From: Parabacteroides goldsteinii DSM 19448 = WAL 12034
GTDB taxonomy: Bacteria > Bacteroidota > Bacteroidia > Bacteroidales > Tannerellaceae
DNA: 64,000 nucleotides
Reading direction: 5' to 3'
Assembly: GCF_000969835.1 (NCBI RefSeq)
Contig: NZ_KQ033912.1
Location: 1,574,946-1,638,945 of the forward strand
The notes under the pieces are model-generated. The model saw only the letters and a program-made list of their open reading frames with translations, was not told the DNA's origin and searched no databases. The translations under genes were made by a program, and so were the position numbers. Below are positions 1 to 10,308 of the stretch, piece by piece (the first letter of the stretch is position 1; each line of letters begins with the position of its first letter).

Positions 1-413
1 GACAGTGAGATCATCTCCACATTATCCAACGAGAAGCGGCTGATATCCACCTGCCCGCTCTGGGCATCCGTGATCGTTACGCCGTCATAGCTGACAGCCG
101 TATGTTGTGCTCCCAGGCTACGGACTGAAACCGTCTTCAGTCCTCCTATCCCACCGTAATCTTTCACGGTAGCACCGGAGAAACGTTTAACAGCCTCCGA
201 TAAATCCTGTATGCCGAGCCGTTCGATACCCGAACGGTCCATCACTTGTAAAGGTGTAGCTTCGCGGGTTGTGGAAGGACGCGCCTTTTCCACGACCTCA
301 ACACCTTTCAGCTGGTGATAAACAGTCGTATCGATCTGCTGTGCGTGCAGAACAGGCACGCACAGAAATATGCCTGTCAGGCATATAAATACTATAATAA
401 ATAATGTACGCAT
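1..413 (-). CDS. TonB-dependent outer-membrane receptor, N-terminal part (cut by window edge)
   Basis: The frame runs from ATG at 413 off the left edge, so about 137 residues are visible. They start with a hydrophobic signal peptide ending near VLHAQ, then a short linker, then a TonB plug domain (RLGIQDLSEAVKRFSGATVK, VSVRSLGAQHTAVSYDG). Such receptors import cobalamin, siderophores or other large ligands across the outer membrane using TonB energy. A cobalamin riboswitch lies immediately upstream, so a B12 or corrinoid receptor of the BtuB type is the most likely role. This is inferred from the regulation, because the barrel that would show specificity is outside the window. Confidence 0.85.
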   Translation of the reverse strand, partial: MRTLFIIVFICLTGIFLCVPVLHAQQIDTTVYHQLKGVEVVEKARPSTTREATPLQVMDRSGIERLGIQDLSEAVKRFSGATVKDYGGIGGLKTVSVRSLGAQHTAVSYDGVTITDAQSGQVDISRFSLDNVEMISL

Positions 414-464
414 ATATCAAGTTCCATCAACACCTTACCCGAGGCATTGTATATATAGAATAAT

Positions 465-632
465 GGCAGGTTTTCTGACTTGTTCTCCCATGATCGGCCG
501 CCTTCCCAAGGATCCTAAAATCCTCAGTGGCAACAAGATTTGCCGGGGTTGCAGAACTTACAGCTACGGGTACAGTTCCGGACTTGCACCGGATTCCCTA
601 TTACTAACGGTCAGCGGAAGCCAAACCGTTAC
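465..632 (-). ncRNA. Cobalamin riboswitch (first of three)
   Basis: Read on the minus strand, the hallmarks appear in order: GGGAATCCGGTGCAAGTCC, the CCCGTAGCTGTAA core, GCCACTG, GGGAAGGC and the B12 box AGTCAGAAAACCTGCC. A short hairpin with stem CCT/AGG and loop CGGGTA follows at 433-444, only 19 nt from the receptor start codon. This suggests control of translation, with the receptor shut off when B12 is plentiful, as known for this class. Confidence 0.93.
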
Positions 633-647
633 ACCATAATCCGGTGA

Positions 648-655
648 CAAAAATA
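648..655 (-). promoter_or_regulatory. Promoter -7 element for the B12 receptor
   Basis: The minus strand reads TATTTTTG, a full match to the Bacteroidetes -7 consensus TAnnTTTG. It is placed so that transcription would begin just before the riboswitch. No clear -33 TTTG was found. Confidence 0.5.
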
Positions 656-922
656 CAAATAATATCAATTACTATACCTGATAATTTAAAATACTACTCC
701 TGGTAATATAATTTAACAGATCAGACCACCATCCCCCAAACCACTCCGCACACAAAATGCCACTCCTTATTCTTCAAAAAACAGCGTAATTTTTCCTCAA
801 ATTGTTCCATATCACAAAACAATTGGTTCATTTCAGAATGACTATAAAATTAGTTTAAAGTTTAACTAAATGCAAAAAAGCCAAAAAAGTAATATGTTCG
901 GGTTTCCGACAGGTTGTTTTCG

Positions 923-930
923 TAATATTG
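923..930 (+). promoter_or_regulatory. Possible promoter of the atp operon
   Basis: TAATATTG matches TAnnTTTG at all but one position, 43 bases before the atpD start. The 656-922 region upstream is AT-rich and carries only a weak inverted repeat (TTAGTT/AACTAA, 850-869). No other gene is seen there. Confidence 0.35.
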
Positions 931-939
931 CACGGTTGA

Positions 940-2490
<1,551 letters not shown>

Positions 2491-2496
2491 AAACGT

Positions 2497-2733
2497 ATGG
2501 AACTGGAAATCATATCCCCTGGTGGCGCTTTATTCAAAGGAGAGACAGATTATGTATCCTTTCCGGGTACGGCAGGCTCGTTCGACGTCCTGCCCCATCA
2601 CGCTCCGATGATCGCAGCCCTGGAAGAAGGCGTTATCCGGTACCAGACAGATGAAAAGAAAGAACAAGAAATAAAAATACAGAGCGGATTCGTCGAGATA
2701 AAAGACGATATCCTGTCCGTATGCATCGAATAA
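2497..2733 (+). CDS. atpC: F1Fo ATP synthase subunit epsilon, short form
   Basis: This is the central-stalk subunit that joins F1 to the c-ring. Its 78 residues cover only the N-terminal beta-sandwich domain (LEIISPGGALFKGETDYVSFPGTAGSFDVLPHHAPM). The C-terminal helical hairpin, which in longer homologues (about 130-140 residues) inhibits ATP hydrolysis, is absent. The stop is clean and the next gene follows 12 nt later, so this is a naturally short form, which I recall as common in this phylum, not a frameshift. Confidence 0.95.
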   Translation: MELEIISPGGALFKGETDYVSFPGTAGSFDVLPHHAPMIAALEEGVIRYQTDEKKEQEIKIQSGFVEIKDDILSVCIE

Positions 2734-2745
2734 AAAAATACGATC

Positions 2746-3174
2746 ATGAGCGGTAGATTAAGAATGAAGCTAATGGGCTTGACTACCTTTATTAATGTAG
2801 TTATCGGCGTCTCCCTGGGAGGCTTGTTATACACCATCTGGCCTTCGCATTATTTTGAGTGGTATCCGTCGATACCGGTGTTTTACTGGTTAAGCAGTAT
2901 GTTAATGATCTATTTTCTGGATCATGTCAAACGGAAACACGGAGACGTCACGGTCGTTACTTATATGGTAGTCCGCCTTTGCAAATTCACGCTCGCACTG
3001 GTTTTCCTGTGGCTTTATGCCGCTTTGGTCGGACAGAACCTGAAAGCCTTCGGCTTCACGATGATGTTGTTCTATTTCATTTATCTTGTACTGGAAACAT
3101 ATACATTGTATCTGTTTGAGAAAAAGAGAATGATTAGTGAGAAAAAAGAAAAAGATGAACAGAATAAAAAATAA
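2746..3174 (+). CDS. Small membrane protein of the atp operon (AtpI-like position)
   Basis: This 142-residue protein has about four hydrophobic segments (residues near 10-30, 40-57, 75-95 and 100-120) and a very lysine/glutamate-rich cytoplasmic tail (KKRMISEKKEKDEQNKK). It lies between atpC and atpB and overlaps the atpB start by about 20 nt, so the two are probably translationally coupled. By position it may act like AtpI, helping c-ring assembly, but I see no diagnostic AtpI sequence. Function unproven. Confidence 0.8.
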   Translation: MSGRLRMKLMGLTTFINVVIGVSLGGLLYTIWPSHYFEWYPSIPVFYWLSSMLMIYFLDHVKRKHGDVTVVTYMVVRLCKFTLALVFLWLYAALVGQNLKAFGFTMMLFYFIYLVLETYTLYLFEKKRMISEKKEKDEQNKK

Positions 3175-4213
3175 CGGCCTGTTTTGGTTTACTTTCTTGT
3201 TACTGGTTTGCATCAGCTTTCCGGTAAACGCCTCCACGGATGCGAAACAAGGTGAGGTAGATGTGCAGGATATCGTATTCTCACACATCAAGGATGCCTA
3301 CACCTGGCACATCACGGAGTGGAACGGGAAAGAGATTTCCATACCGCTGCCCGTCCTGCTGAAAAGCGAAGAACGCGGATGGGACTTGTTCCTCTCCTCA
3401 CACCTGCATCATGGTAATGTGCATCATAACTATTACATCGCCAAGGAAGGGAAACATGCCGGAAAGGTGGTAGAAAAAAACAGCAGAGGCGAAGAAGTAA
3501 AGCCCTGGGACCTGTCACTTACCAAAAACGTATGCGGCCTGCTTCTCAGTTGCGGCTTACTGCTTTTCATCGTGCTGCGTACCGCCCGTTGGTATAAAAA
3601 GCATCCGTATGAAGCCCCCGGAGGATTTACCGGGTTGATGGAGATGGCGGTCATGTTCATACATGACGGCGTAGTGAAGGAAGGAATCGGCAAAGAATAT
3701 AAGCCTTTCTCTTCTTATCTGCTGACGGTCTTCTTCTTCATCCTGATAAACAACCTGATCGGTATTATTCCGATTTTCCCGGGAGGAGCCAATATCACCG
3801 GTAATATCACCATTACCGCCATGCTCGCTTTATGTACGTTCCTGGCAGTGAACCTGTTCGCTACCAAGGAATACTGGAAGGAGATATTCTGGCCCAATGC
3901 CCCTATCTTCCTGAAGTTACCGTTGCCGATCATGCCCTTCGTGGAATTTTTCGGCATACTCACCAAGCCGTTCGCCCTGATGATCCGTCTGTTTGCCAAT
4001 ATCATGGCCGGACATACAATCATTCTGGCGTTGACTTGCCTGATATTCATCACCGCCTCGATGGGAACAGCCATAAACGGCACGATGACAATCGTATCCG
4101 TATTGTTCACCGTGTTTATGAACTGTCTCGAACTGCTGGTGGCATGCCTTCAGGCCTATATATTCACCCTGTTGTCGGCCAACTATATCGGATTGGCCAA
4201 AGTACGGGAATGA
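3155..4213 (+). CDS. atpB: F1Fo ATP synthase subunit a
   Basis: This membrane subunit forms the two ion half-channels against the c-ring. Its 352 residues start with a signal peptide-like stretch (FWFTFLLLVCISFPVNAS) and an unusually long N-terminal periplasmic part rich in His before the transmembrane bundle. This layout is typical of Bacteroidetes. The essential arginine is R278 in the segment ALMIRLFANIMAGHT. A GTG at 3137 could extend the frame, but ATG 3155 follows a purine-rich stretch and gives a proper signal peptide. Confidence 0.94.
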   Translation: MNRIKNNGLFWFTFLLLVCISFPVNASTDAKQGEVDVQDIVFSHIKDAYTWHITEWNGKEISIPLPVLLKSEERGWDLFLSSHLHHGNVHHNYYIAKEGKHAGKVVEKNSRGEEVKPWDLSLTKNVCGLLLSCGLLLFIVLRTARWYKKHPYEAPGGFTGLMEMAVMFIHDGVVKEGIGKEYKPFSSYLLTVFFFILINNLIGIIPIFPGGANITGNITITAMLALCTFLAVNLFATKEYWKEIFWPNAPIFLKLPLPIMPFVEFFGILTKPFALMIRLFANIMAGHTIILALTCLIFITASMGTAINGTMTIVSVLFTVFMNCLELLVACLQAYIFTLLSANYIGLAKVRE

Positions 4214-4251
4214 ACAAATATATTTATTAATAATAAGATTACTAATTTTAA

Positions 4252-4518
<267 letters not shown>

Positions 4519-4531
4519 ATAAAAGTAAACT

Positions 4532-5032
4532 ATGTCATTGCTCACACCAGACGCAGGGCTTTTATTCTGGATGATCCTTTCTTTCGGAATCGTCTTTGTT
4601 ATTCTTTCCAAATATGGTTTCCCGGTAATCATCAAAGCCGTGGAACAACGGAAAGAATACATCGATCATTCCCTCGAATCGGCCCGCCAGGCAAACGAAC
4701 AACTTGCCGGCATCCAGGCCGAAAGCGAAAAGATTCTTGCCCAGGCAAGAGAGCAGCAGAATGAGATTCTGAAACAAGCCCTGGCCGAAAAAGAACAGAT
4801 TATCAGCGCAGCCCGGCAAAAGGCATCCGCTGAGGCACATCTGCAACTGGAGGAAGCGACACGCCGGATAGGGGAAGAAAAGGACAAAGCCATCCGCGAA
4901 GTCCGCACCGAAATCGCCGACCTGTCAGTCGCCATTGCAGAGAAAGTGATGAAAGAGAAAATCAGCCGTACCGATGAACAGGAAAAGATCATCAACGGGC
5001 TGCTCGACAATGTTTCGTTTAGTAAATCATAA
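4532..5032 (+). CDS. atpF: F1Fo ATP synthase subunit b
   Basis: This is the peripheral-stalk subunit. A single N-terminal membrane helix (LLFWMILSFGIVFVILSKYG) is followed by a long charged coiled coil rich in Ala, Glu, Gln and Lys, 166 residues in all, the normal size. It sits 13 nt after atpE and 3 nt before atpH, within the same transcript. It links subunit a to F1 through delta. Confidence 0.96.
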   Translation: MSLLTPDAGLLFWMILSFGIVFVILSKYGFPVIIKAVEQRKEYIDHSLESARQANEQLAGIQAESEKILAQAREQQNEILKQALAEKEQIISAARQKASAEAHLQLEEATRRIGEEKDKAIREVRTEIADLSVAIAEKVMKEKISRTDEQEKIINGLLDNVSFSKS

Positions 5033-5035
5033 GAT

Positions 5036-5578
5036 ATGGACGTAGGTACAATCTCTTCCCGGTACGTCAAAGCACTCTTTTCGCTGGCAAAAGACAAGCG
5101 GCAGGAGGACCGGGTATATGATGACATGAAGATGCTGACCATCAGTTTCGAGCAAGAGCCGGGACTGAAAACGGTGCTCGACAACCCCATCTTTCCCCTG
5201 GAGGAGAAAGTAAAGTTGCTGACTACCGCCGCCGGCCTGGAAGTATGCGAGTTGTTCACCCGTTTTATCCGCCTGGTACTTCAGCACAAGAGAGAGAGCT
5301 TGTTACCGCTAATGGCATATATTTATATCCATATGTACCGGAAAGACAAAAAGATCACCCGTGTGTTGTTCAAGACGCCGGCTCCGGTAGATGAAGCGAC
5401 ACAGGAACATTTAAAGAAACGGCTGAAGGAAGAAACCGGCAACACCATCGAATTCATGGGAGTGATCAAGCCGGAACTGATCGGTGGCTTCGTGCTCCGT
5501 ATCGGTAATACCCGGATAGATGCCAGCTACGCCCGGCAACTGCGGGAAATCAGAAATCAGCTAATCGAAAAAAATTAA
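5036..5578 (+). CDS. atpH: F1Fo ATP synthase subunit delta
   Basis: This 180-residue OSCP/delta subunit caps the F1 head and binds the b stalk. The N-terminal helical domain starts [15 protein letters not shown], and the C-terminal part carries the family signature region ([19 protein letters not shown]). It sits between atpF and atpA, 3 and 13 nt from its neighbours. Confidence 0.95.
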   Translation: MDVGTISSRYVKALFSLAKDKRQEDRVYDDMKMLTISFEQEPGLKTVLDNPIFPLEEKVKLLTTAAGLEVCELFTRFIRLVLQHKRESLLPLMAYIYIHMYRKDKKITRVLFKTPAPVDEATQEHLKKRLKEETGNTIEFMGVIKPELIGGFVLRIGNTRIDASYARQLREIRNQLIEKN

Positions 5579-5591
5579 AAAAGAAAAACGT

Positions 5592-7181
5592 ATGACAGAC
5601 CAGATAAAAGTAAGTGAAGTTTCCGCCATTTTACGCGAACAACTGGAAGGTATCAACACCACGATCCATCTGGAAGAGGTGGGCACTGTGCTTCAGGTCA
5701 GTGACGGTGTTGCACGTATCTACGGGCTGGACAATGCCGAAGCCAATGAGTTGTTGCAATTCGACAACGGAATGGAAGCCATCGTGATGAACCTGGAAGA
5801 AGACAACGTAGGTGCCGTATTGCTCGGCCCGACCGACCAGGTAAAAGAGGGCGACACGGTGAAACGTACACGTCGCATCGCTTCCATCAACGTAAGCGAA
5901 AACATGATCGGTCGTGTAATCGATCCGCTGGGTAACCCGATCGACGGTAAAGGCGAGATTGTCGGAAAGAAATGCCAGATGCCGCTGGAACGAAAAGCTC
6001 CGGGCGTTATTTACCGCCAGCCGGTAAACGAACCTTTACAGACTGGTATCAAAGCCGTAGATGCCATGATCCCTATCGGACGCGGGCAACGTGAATTGAT
6101 TATCGGTGACCGTCAGACTGGTAAAACCTCGATCGCCATCGACACGATCATCAATCAACGCAGTAATTATGAAGCCGGTAATCCGGTTTACTGTATCTAT
6201 GTGGCGATCGGACAGAAAGGTTCTACAGTCGCTTCTCTGGTAAACACTTTACAGGAAAAAGGGGCGATGGATTACACGATCGTAGTCAGTGCCACTGCTT
6301 CCGACCCGGCTGCCATGCAATATTTCGCTCCTTTTGCCGGAGCTGCCATCGGCGAATATTTCCGCGACAGCGGACGTCATGCATTGGTTGTCTATGATGA
6401 CTTGTCGAAACAGGCAGTCGCTTATCGCGAGGTATCCCTGATCCTTCGTCGTCCTTCGGGCCGCGAGGCGTATCCGGGTGATATTTTCTATCTGCATTCA
6501 CGCCTGTTGGAACGTGCAGCGAAAATCATCAACCAACAGGAAGTAGCCAGCCAGATGAACGACCTGCCCGATAGCATGAAAGATAAGGTAAAAGGTGGCG
6601 GTTCGCTCACTGCCCTGCCGATTATCGAGACGCAGGCGGGCGACGTGTCGGCTTATATCCCGACCAACGTAATTTCCATCACCGACGGACAGATATTTCT
6701 GGAAACAGACCTGTTCAACCAGGGAAACCGTCCGGCTATCAACGTGGGTATTTCCGTATCCCGTGTGGGTGGTAACGCACAGTTGAAAGCGATGAAGAAG
6801 GTGGCCGGTACGCTGAAAATCGACCAGGCACAGTTCCGCGAACTGGAATCGTTCACAAAATTCGGCGGCGATATGGATGCGGTAACCGCCTTCACGATCG
6901 ACAAAGGACAGAAAAATACACAACTATTGATACAACCCCAGTATAACCCGATGCCTGTGGAACAGCAAATCGCTATCCTGTATTGCGGCACCAAAGGTTT
7001 ACTGAAAGAGGTTCCGCTGGATAAGGTACACGATTTTGAGAATGCGTTCTTACAGACTCTGATCACCAATCATCAGAAAGACGTACTCGATATACTAAAA
7101 TCGGGTGTGATAAATGATGAAGTCAGCCGTATCCTGGAAGAAACAGCCCACCAGGTCAGCGGGGCATATAAAGCAGGTTGA
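5592..7181 (+). CDS. atpA: F1Fo ATP synthase subunit alpha
   Basis: This is the nucleotide-binding, non-catalytic subunit of F1. The Walker A motif GDRQTGKT is at residues 172-179. The family signature [17 protein letters not shown] and the C-terminal helical domain are complete. The length of 529 residues is normal. It follows atpH by 13 nt and precedes atpG by 16 nt. Confidence 0.97.
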   Translation: MTDQIKVSEVSAILREQLEGINTTIHLEEVGTVLQVSDGVARIYGLDNAEANELLQFDNGMEAIVMNLEEDNVGAVLLGPTDQVKEGDTVKRTRRIASINVSENMIGRVIDPLGNPIDGKGEIVGKKCQMPLERKAPGVIYRQPVNEPLQTGIKAVDAMIPIGRGQRELIIGDRQTGKTSIAIDTIINQRSNYEAGNPVYCIYVAIGQKGSTVASLVNTLQEKGAMDYTIVVSATASDPAAMQYFAPFAGAAIGEYFRDSGRHALVVYDDLSKQAVAYREVSLILRRPSGREAYPGDIFYLHSRLLERAAKIINQQEVASQMNDLPDSMKDKVKGGGSLTALPIIETQAGDVSAYIPTNVISITDGQIFLETDLFNQGNRPAINVGISVSRVGGNAQLKAMKKVAGTLKIDQAQFRELESFTKFGGDMDAVTAFTIDKGQKNTQLLIQPQYNPMPVEQQIAILYCGTKGLLKEVPLDKVHDFENAFLQTLITNHQKDVLDILKSGVINDEVSRILEETAHQVSGAYKAG

Positions 7182-7197
7182 TAACAGAAATTAGACT

Positions 7198-8055
7198 ATG
7201 GCATCACTGAAAGAGATAAAAATCCGTCTTGCGTCGATCAGAAACACGCAGAAGATCACCTCCGCCATGAGGATGGTGTCTTCTGCCAAACTGCATCATA
7301 CGCAGACGATTGTCGAACATATGCTCGAATACGAGAGTAAGCTGAGCGCCATATTAAGGGGCACGCTGTCGGCTGAAAGTGATATGAGTTCGCCCTACGC
7401 AGCTGTTCGCGAGGTCAAACAGGTGGCTATTGTCGCTTTTTCCTCCAACAGCGGGTTGTGTGGCGCTTTCAATGCGAACATATGGAAAGAGTTAACAGTC
7501 CGTCTCCACCAGTATGAGGCGGACGGTATAACCGTGCGCATTTATCCGATCGGCAAAAAGGTGGCGGACGAATTGCATAAAGCTGGTTATCAGACCAATG
7601 ACAGCTTCCTTACGATCGGCGACAAACCGGCCTACGAGGATGCTTCGCAACTGGCAACTGCCCTGATGGAGTTGTATATCTCTGCCCAGGTCGACCGGGT
7701 GGAACTACTCTACCATCATTTCAAGAATATGGCGGAGCAGATACTGACCGAAAAGGTTTTCCTTCCGGTTTCCTTACCGGAAGCAGACCCGGAAAGTGCT
7801 TCGAGCAACTATATTCTGGAGCCGTCTGCCGAACAGTTGCTGGCCCTACTGCTCCCCAAAGTGCTCCATCTGAACATCTACACGACCTTGCTCGACACTG
7901 TCACTTCCGAGCATGCCGCCCGCATGCTTGCCATGCAGACAGCCAACGACAACGCCAACGACCTGATCCAGGAACTGACGTTGCAATACAACAAAAACCG
8001 CCAGCAGGCCATCACCAATGAATTGCTGGATATTATGGGAGGAAGCGGTCAATAA
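7198..8055 (+). CDS. atpG: F1Fo ATP synthase subunit gamma
   Basis: This is the central rotor shaft. It has the conserved N-terminal coiled-coil start (SLKEIKIRLASIRNTQKITSAMRMVSSAKL) and the C-terminal helix ANDLIQELTLQYNKNRQQAITNELLDI, in 285 residues. It is the last gene of the operon, and a GC-rich hairpin follows 24 nt after the stop. Confidence 0.96.
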   Translation: MASLKEIKIRLASIRNTQKITSAMRMVSSAKLHHTQTIVEHMLEYESKLSAILRGTLSAESDMSSPYAAVREVKQVAIVAFSSNSGLCGAFNANIWKELTVRLHQYEADGITVRIYPIGKKVADELHKAGYQTNDSFLTIGDKPAYEDASQLATALMELYISAQVDRVELLYHHFKNMAEQILTEKVFLPVSLPEADPESASSNYILEPSAEQLLALLLPKVLHLNIYTTLLDTVTSEHAARMLAMQTANDNANDLIQELTLQYNKNRQQAITNELLDIMGGSGQ

Positions 8056-8079
8056 TCTTTTACATCGATAAATAAACGA

Positions 8080-8107
8080 AGCCCCGGCGAATCACTTCGG
8101 CGGGGCT
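8080..8107 (+). terminator. Terminator hairpin after the atp operon
   Basis: AGCCCCG (8080-8086) pairs with CGGGGCT (8101-8107). The T-run after it is weak. It lies between the convergent atpG and permease genes and may serve both strands. Confidence 0.65.
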
Positions 8108-8157
8108 CCTGGCTTTAAAATTATTATTGAACAATTTCTAACAACCAAATCTAATAC

Positions 8158-9834
8158 TTAATAGAAGAATAATATCATTAATTGGGCAGTTAGTACACGT
8201 AAAAACATTGTCAACGGATAAACTGTAGCATAACCTACTGCCGGAACATCATTTCCCGCCGTTGCATTCGCATAAGCCAAAGCGGGAGGATCCGTCGTAC
8301 TGCCAGCCAGCAATCCCATCAACGTATAGTAATTCAGTTTAAAAAAATACCTGCCAATCAATCCGATGACTAATAAAGGTAGCATTGTTATAATAAAACC
8401 GTAACCAATCCAGGCAAATCCGCCTTTATTCACGATAGTATCCACAAAACCATCCCCGGCACTCAGCCCGACACAGGCAAGGAACATAGTTATACCAATC
8501 TCCCGGAGCATCAGATTGGCACTCTGGGTAGTATAAGTAACCAGTTTATAACGGTATCCGAAACGGCTGATCAGGATAGCGACAACCAACGGACCACCTG
8601 CCAAACCCAGCTTGATAGGTTGAGGAATCCCTGGGAAACTAATTGGAATACTTCCCAGAATAATACCTAAAGCGATACCGATAAATATTGGAATCAAGTT
8701 CGGTTCATTCAGACGTTTCATCGAATTACCCAATATCATACTCACCTTATCGACAGCCAGTTCACTACCGACTACGGTTACACGGTCACCAACCTGCAAT
8801 TGCAAACCTTGTGTTGCTACCAGTTCCACTCCGGCACGATTCACACGTGTTACATTGATACCATGCAAACGGCGTAACTGCAAATCCCCCAGTTTAGTAC
8901 CCGTCAGTTCCGGCTTTGTCACCAAAATGCGGCGGCTGACAAAAGCACTTTCGGCGGGAATCCATTGTTTACGGTCCATCTCTATCTCTTGACCGATAAA
9001 GGTTTTTATAGTTTCTGCATCATGTTCAGTCGTGATCACAAATATTTTATCATCTTCTTCCAAAATCGTACTGCCGGTAACAATGTCTACTTTATTGGTC
9101 TTGTTACGCCAAATACGGGATATGACAAATTCCCTATGCTCCAACAGGGCGGCAAGTTCCATTATCTTCCTGCCAAAAAGAGCCGGATTCTTCACTATCA
9201 ACGATATAGGTGTGGCCTCACTATTATGCACATTATTCTCTTCTTCCAGCTTTTTCGTCTCCTGGTCAAAACTTATATGAAAAATATACCGGACAAACAA
9301 CATGGAAAGGATGATACCGACGACCCCCAGCGGATAAGCAACGGCATATCCCAATGCAATCGTATCATCAGAAGTCCCCGTCATATCACTAAATGCCTGT
9401 TGAGCAGCCCCCAGTCCCGGCGTATTTGTTACTGCACCCGATAAAATACCGACCATCGTCGGAATAGGAATTCCTGTCACAAAATGTATCACCAAGGCCA
9501 TCATAACTCCGAGAAAGACAATTCCGCAAGCCAGGCCATTCAAAGTCATCCCCCCTTTCTTAAAAGAAGAGAAAAAACCGGGTCCGACCTGCATGCCGAC
9601 TGAATAAACAAACAGGATCAATCCAAACTCTTTAAAGAAATGAATAACAGATGGATTGATTGTAAACCCAAAATGTCCCAGTAGAATACCGACAAACAAT
9701 ACCAGGGTTATCCCCAGAGAAATTCCAAATACTTTGATTTTACCAAGTTGGATCCCTATGGCAATAACCAGAGACAGTAAAAGGATGGAATGTCCGATAC
9801 CTTCTCCCCATAATAATTCATGAATCCATTCCAT
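8158..9834 (-). CDS. AspT/YidE-family permease, B12-riboswitch controlled, possibly a succinate or other dicarboxylate exporter
   Basis: This 558-residue inner-membrane protein has two halves of about five hydrophobic helices each. They flank a cytoplasmic centre with two RCK_C/TrkA_C-like domains ([40 protein letters not shown]). This is the AspT/YidE architecture, a family that includes aspartate/alanine exchangers and the succinate exporter SucE. The glycine-rich [16 protein letters not shown] and [15 protein letters not shown] repeats mark the two halves. The start is ATG 9834; an in-frame GTG at 9873 would run through a leader-peptide gene. Its mRNA carries a cobalamin riboswitch, so expression should rise when B12 is scarce, the condition in which succinate cannot become propionate. 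Succinate as substrate is an inference. Confidence 0.85.
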   Translation of the reverse strand: MEWIHELLWGEGIGHSILLLSLVIAIGIQLGKIKVFGISLGITLVLFVGILLGHFGFTINPSVIHFFKEFGLILFVYSVGMQVGPGFFSSFKKGGMTLNGLACGIVFLGVMMALVIHFVTGIPIPTMVGILSGAVTNTPGLGAAQQAFSDMTGTSDDTIALGYAVAYPLGVVGIILSMLFVRYIFHISFDQETKKLEEENNVHNSEATPISLIVKNPALFGRKIMELAALLEHREFVISRIWRNKTNKVDIVTGSTILEEDDKIFVITTEHDAETIKTFIGQEIEMDRKQWIPAESAFVSRRILVTKPELTGTKLGDLQLRRLHGINVTRVNRAGVELVATQGLQLQVGDRVTVVGSELAVDKVSMILGNSMKRLNEPNLIPIFIGIALGIILGSIPISFPGIPQPIKLGLAGGPLVVAILISRFGYRYKLVTYTTQSANLMLREIGITMFLACVGLSAGDGFVDTIVNKGGFAWIGYGFIITMLPLLVIGLIGRYFFKLNYYTLMGLLAGSTTDPPALAYANATAGNDVPAVGYATVYPLTMFLRVLTAQLMILFFY

Positions 9835-9895
9835 AGTCAATCGCTTTTGAGGCACAGCAAAACTCCACGCCACAACGCGAACAAAGCTTCTCCAT
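9818..9895 (-). CDS. 25-codon leader peptide, truncated copy of the Cys-rich gene start
   Basis: A short frame starts at ATG 9895 ([20 protein letters not shown]...) and stops at TGA 9818-9820, 14 nt inside the permease gene and in another frame. Its first 14 residues match the start of the Cys-rich protein at 13918-14133 (MEKDCPRCGDSFVC) at 10 positions. Its distance from the upstream riboswitch hairpin is the same (about 40 nt). It is therefore probably the remnant of that gene carried along when the riboswitch block was copied. Because its stop overlaps the permease start, its translation could couple riboswitch state to permease synthesis. Confidence 0.6.
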   Translation of the reverse strand: MEKLCSRCGVEFCCASKAIDYGMDS

Positions 9896-9973
9896 GATTT
9901 TCATACACTTTAGAATTAATATTCTTTTCGAACCATTTCCCTAACCCACGAGGAAAAACAGCCTTTAACGAAC

Positions 9974-10137
9974 GGCAGGTCTTCTGACTGACTCCCATCC
10001 TGAAGCCTTCCCGACACATGTCAGTGGCATAAGTTGTTTTCAGGATGTTATTAGAGCTTCACAGCAGCGGGACTGTCCGGGATTTACACCCGATTCCCTT
10101 TTAATCCGTATCATCCGAACAGACAACACGAAACCAA
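9974..10137 (-). ncRNA. Cobalamin riboswitch upstream of the permease (second)
   Basis: The minus strand shows GGGAATCGGGTGTAAATCCC, CAGTCCCGCTGCTGTGAA, GCCACTG, CGGGAAGGC and the B12 box AGTCAGAAGACCTGCC. A hairpin with loop CGTGGGTT follows at 9936-9956. The aptamer is almost identical to the one at 14210-14373. Confidence 0.95.
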
Positions 10138-10145
10138 TTCGGAGG

Positions 10146-10153
10146 CAAAGCTA
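10146..10153 (-). promoter_or_regulatory. Promoter -7 element of the permease transcript
   Basis: The minus strand reads TAGCTTTG, a full match to TAnnTTTG, just upstream of the riboswitch. The same element stands at the same place before the third riboswitch (TAGTTTTG at 14381-14388). Confidence 0.55.
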
Positions 10154-10308
10154 CAAAAATAAAAGACAAAATCAATATGATAAATACAAGTTTTTTAAAC
10201 TTTTACGTTCCTGTTTATTTATAAAACTATGACATAAGCAGAAATCCCTGCCAGCCTCACGGTCGACAGGGATTTACCATTCATAATTCTAACAACAAAA
10301 TCAAATCG

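Noticed and set aside
370..639. 89-codon plus-strand frame over the first riboswitch
   Set aside because: It covers a receptor start and a conserved RNA on the other strand and has no protein features.
2497..2733. Possible frameshift truncation of atpC
   Set aside because: No remnant of the C-terminal helices follows in any frame, and the next gene starts 12 nt later; a natural short form is more likely.
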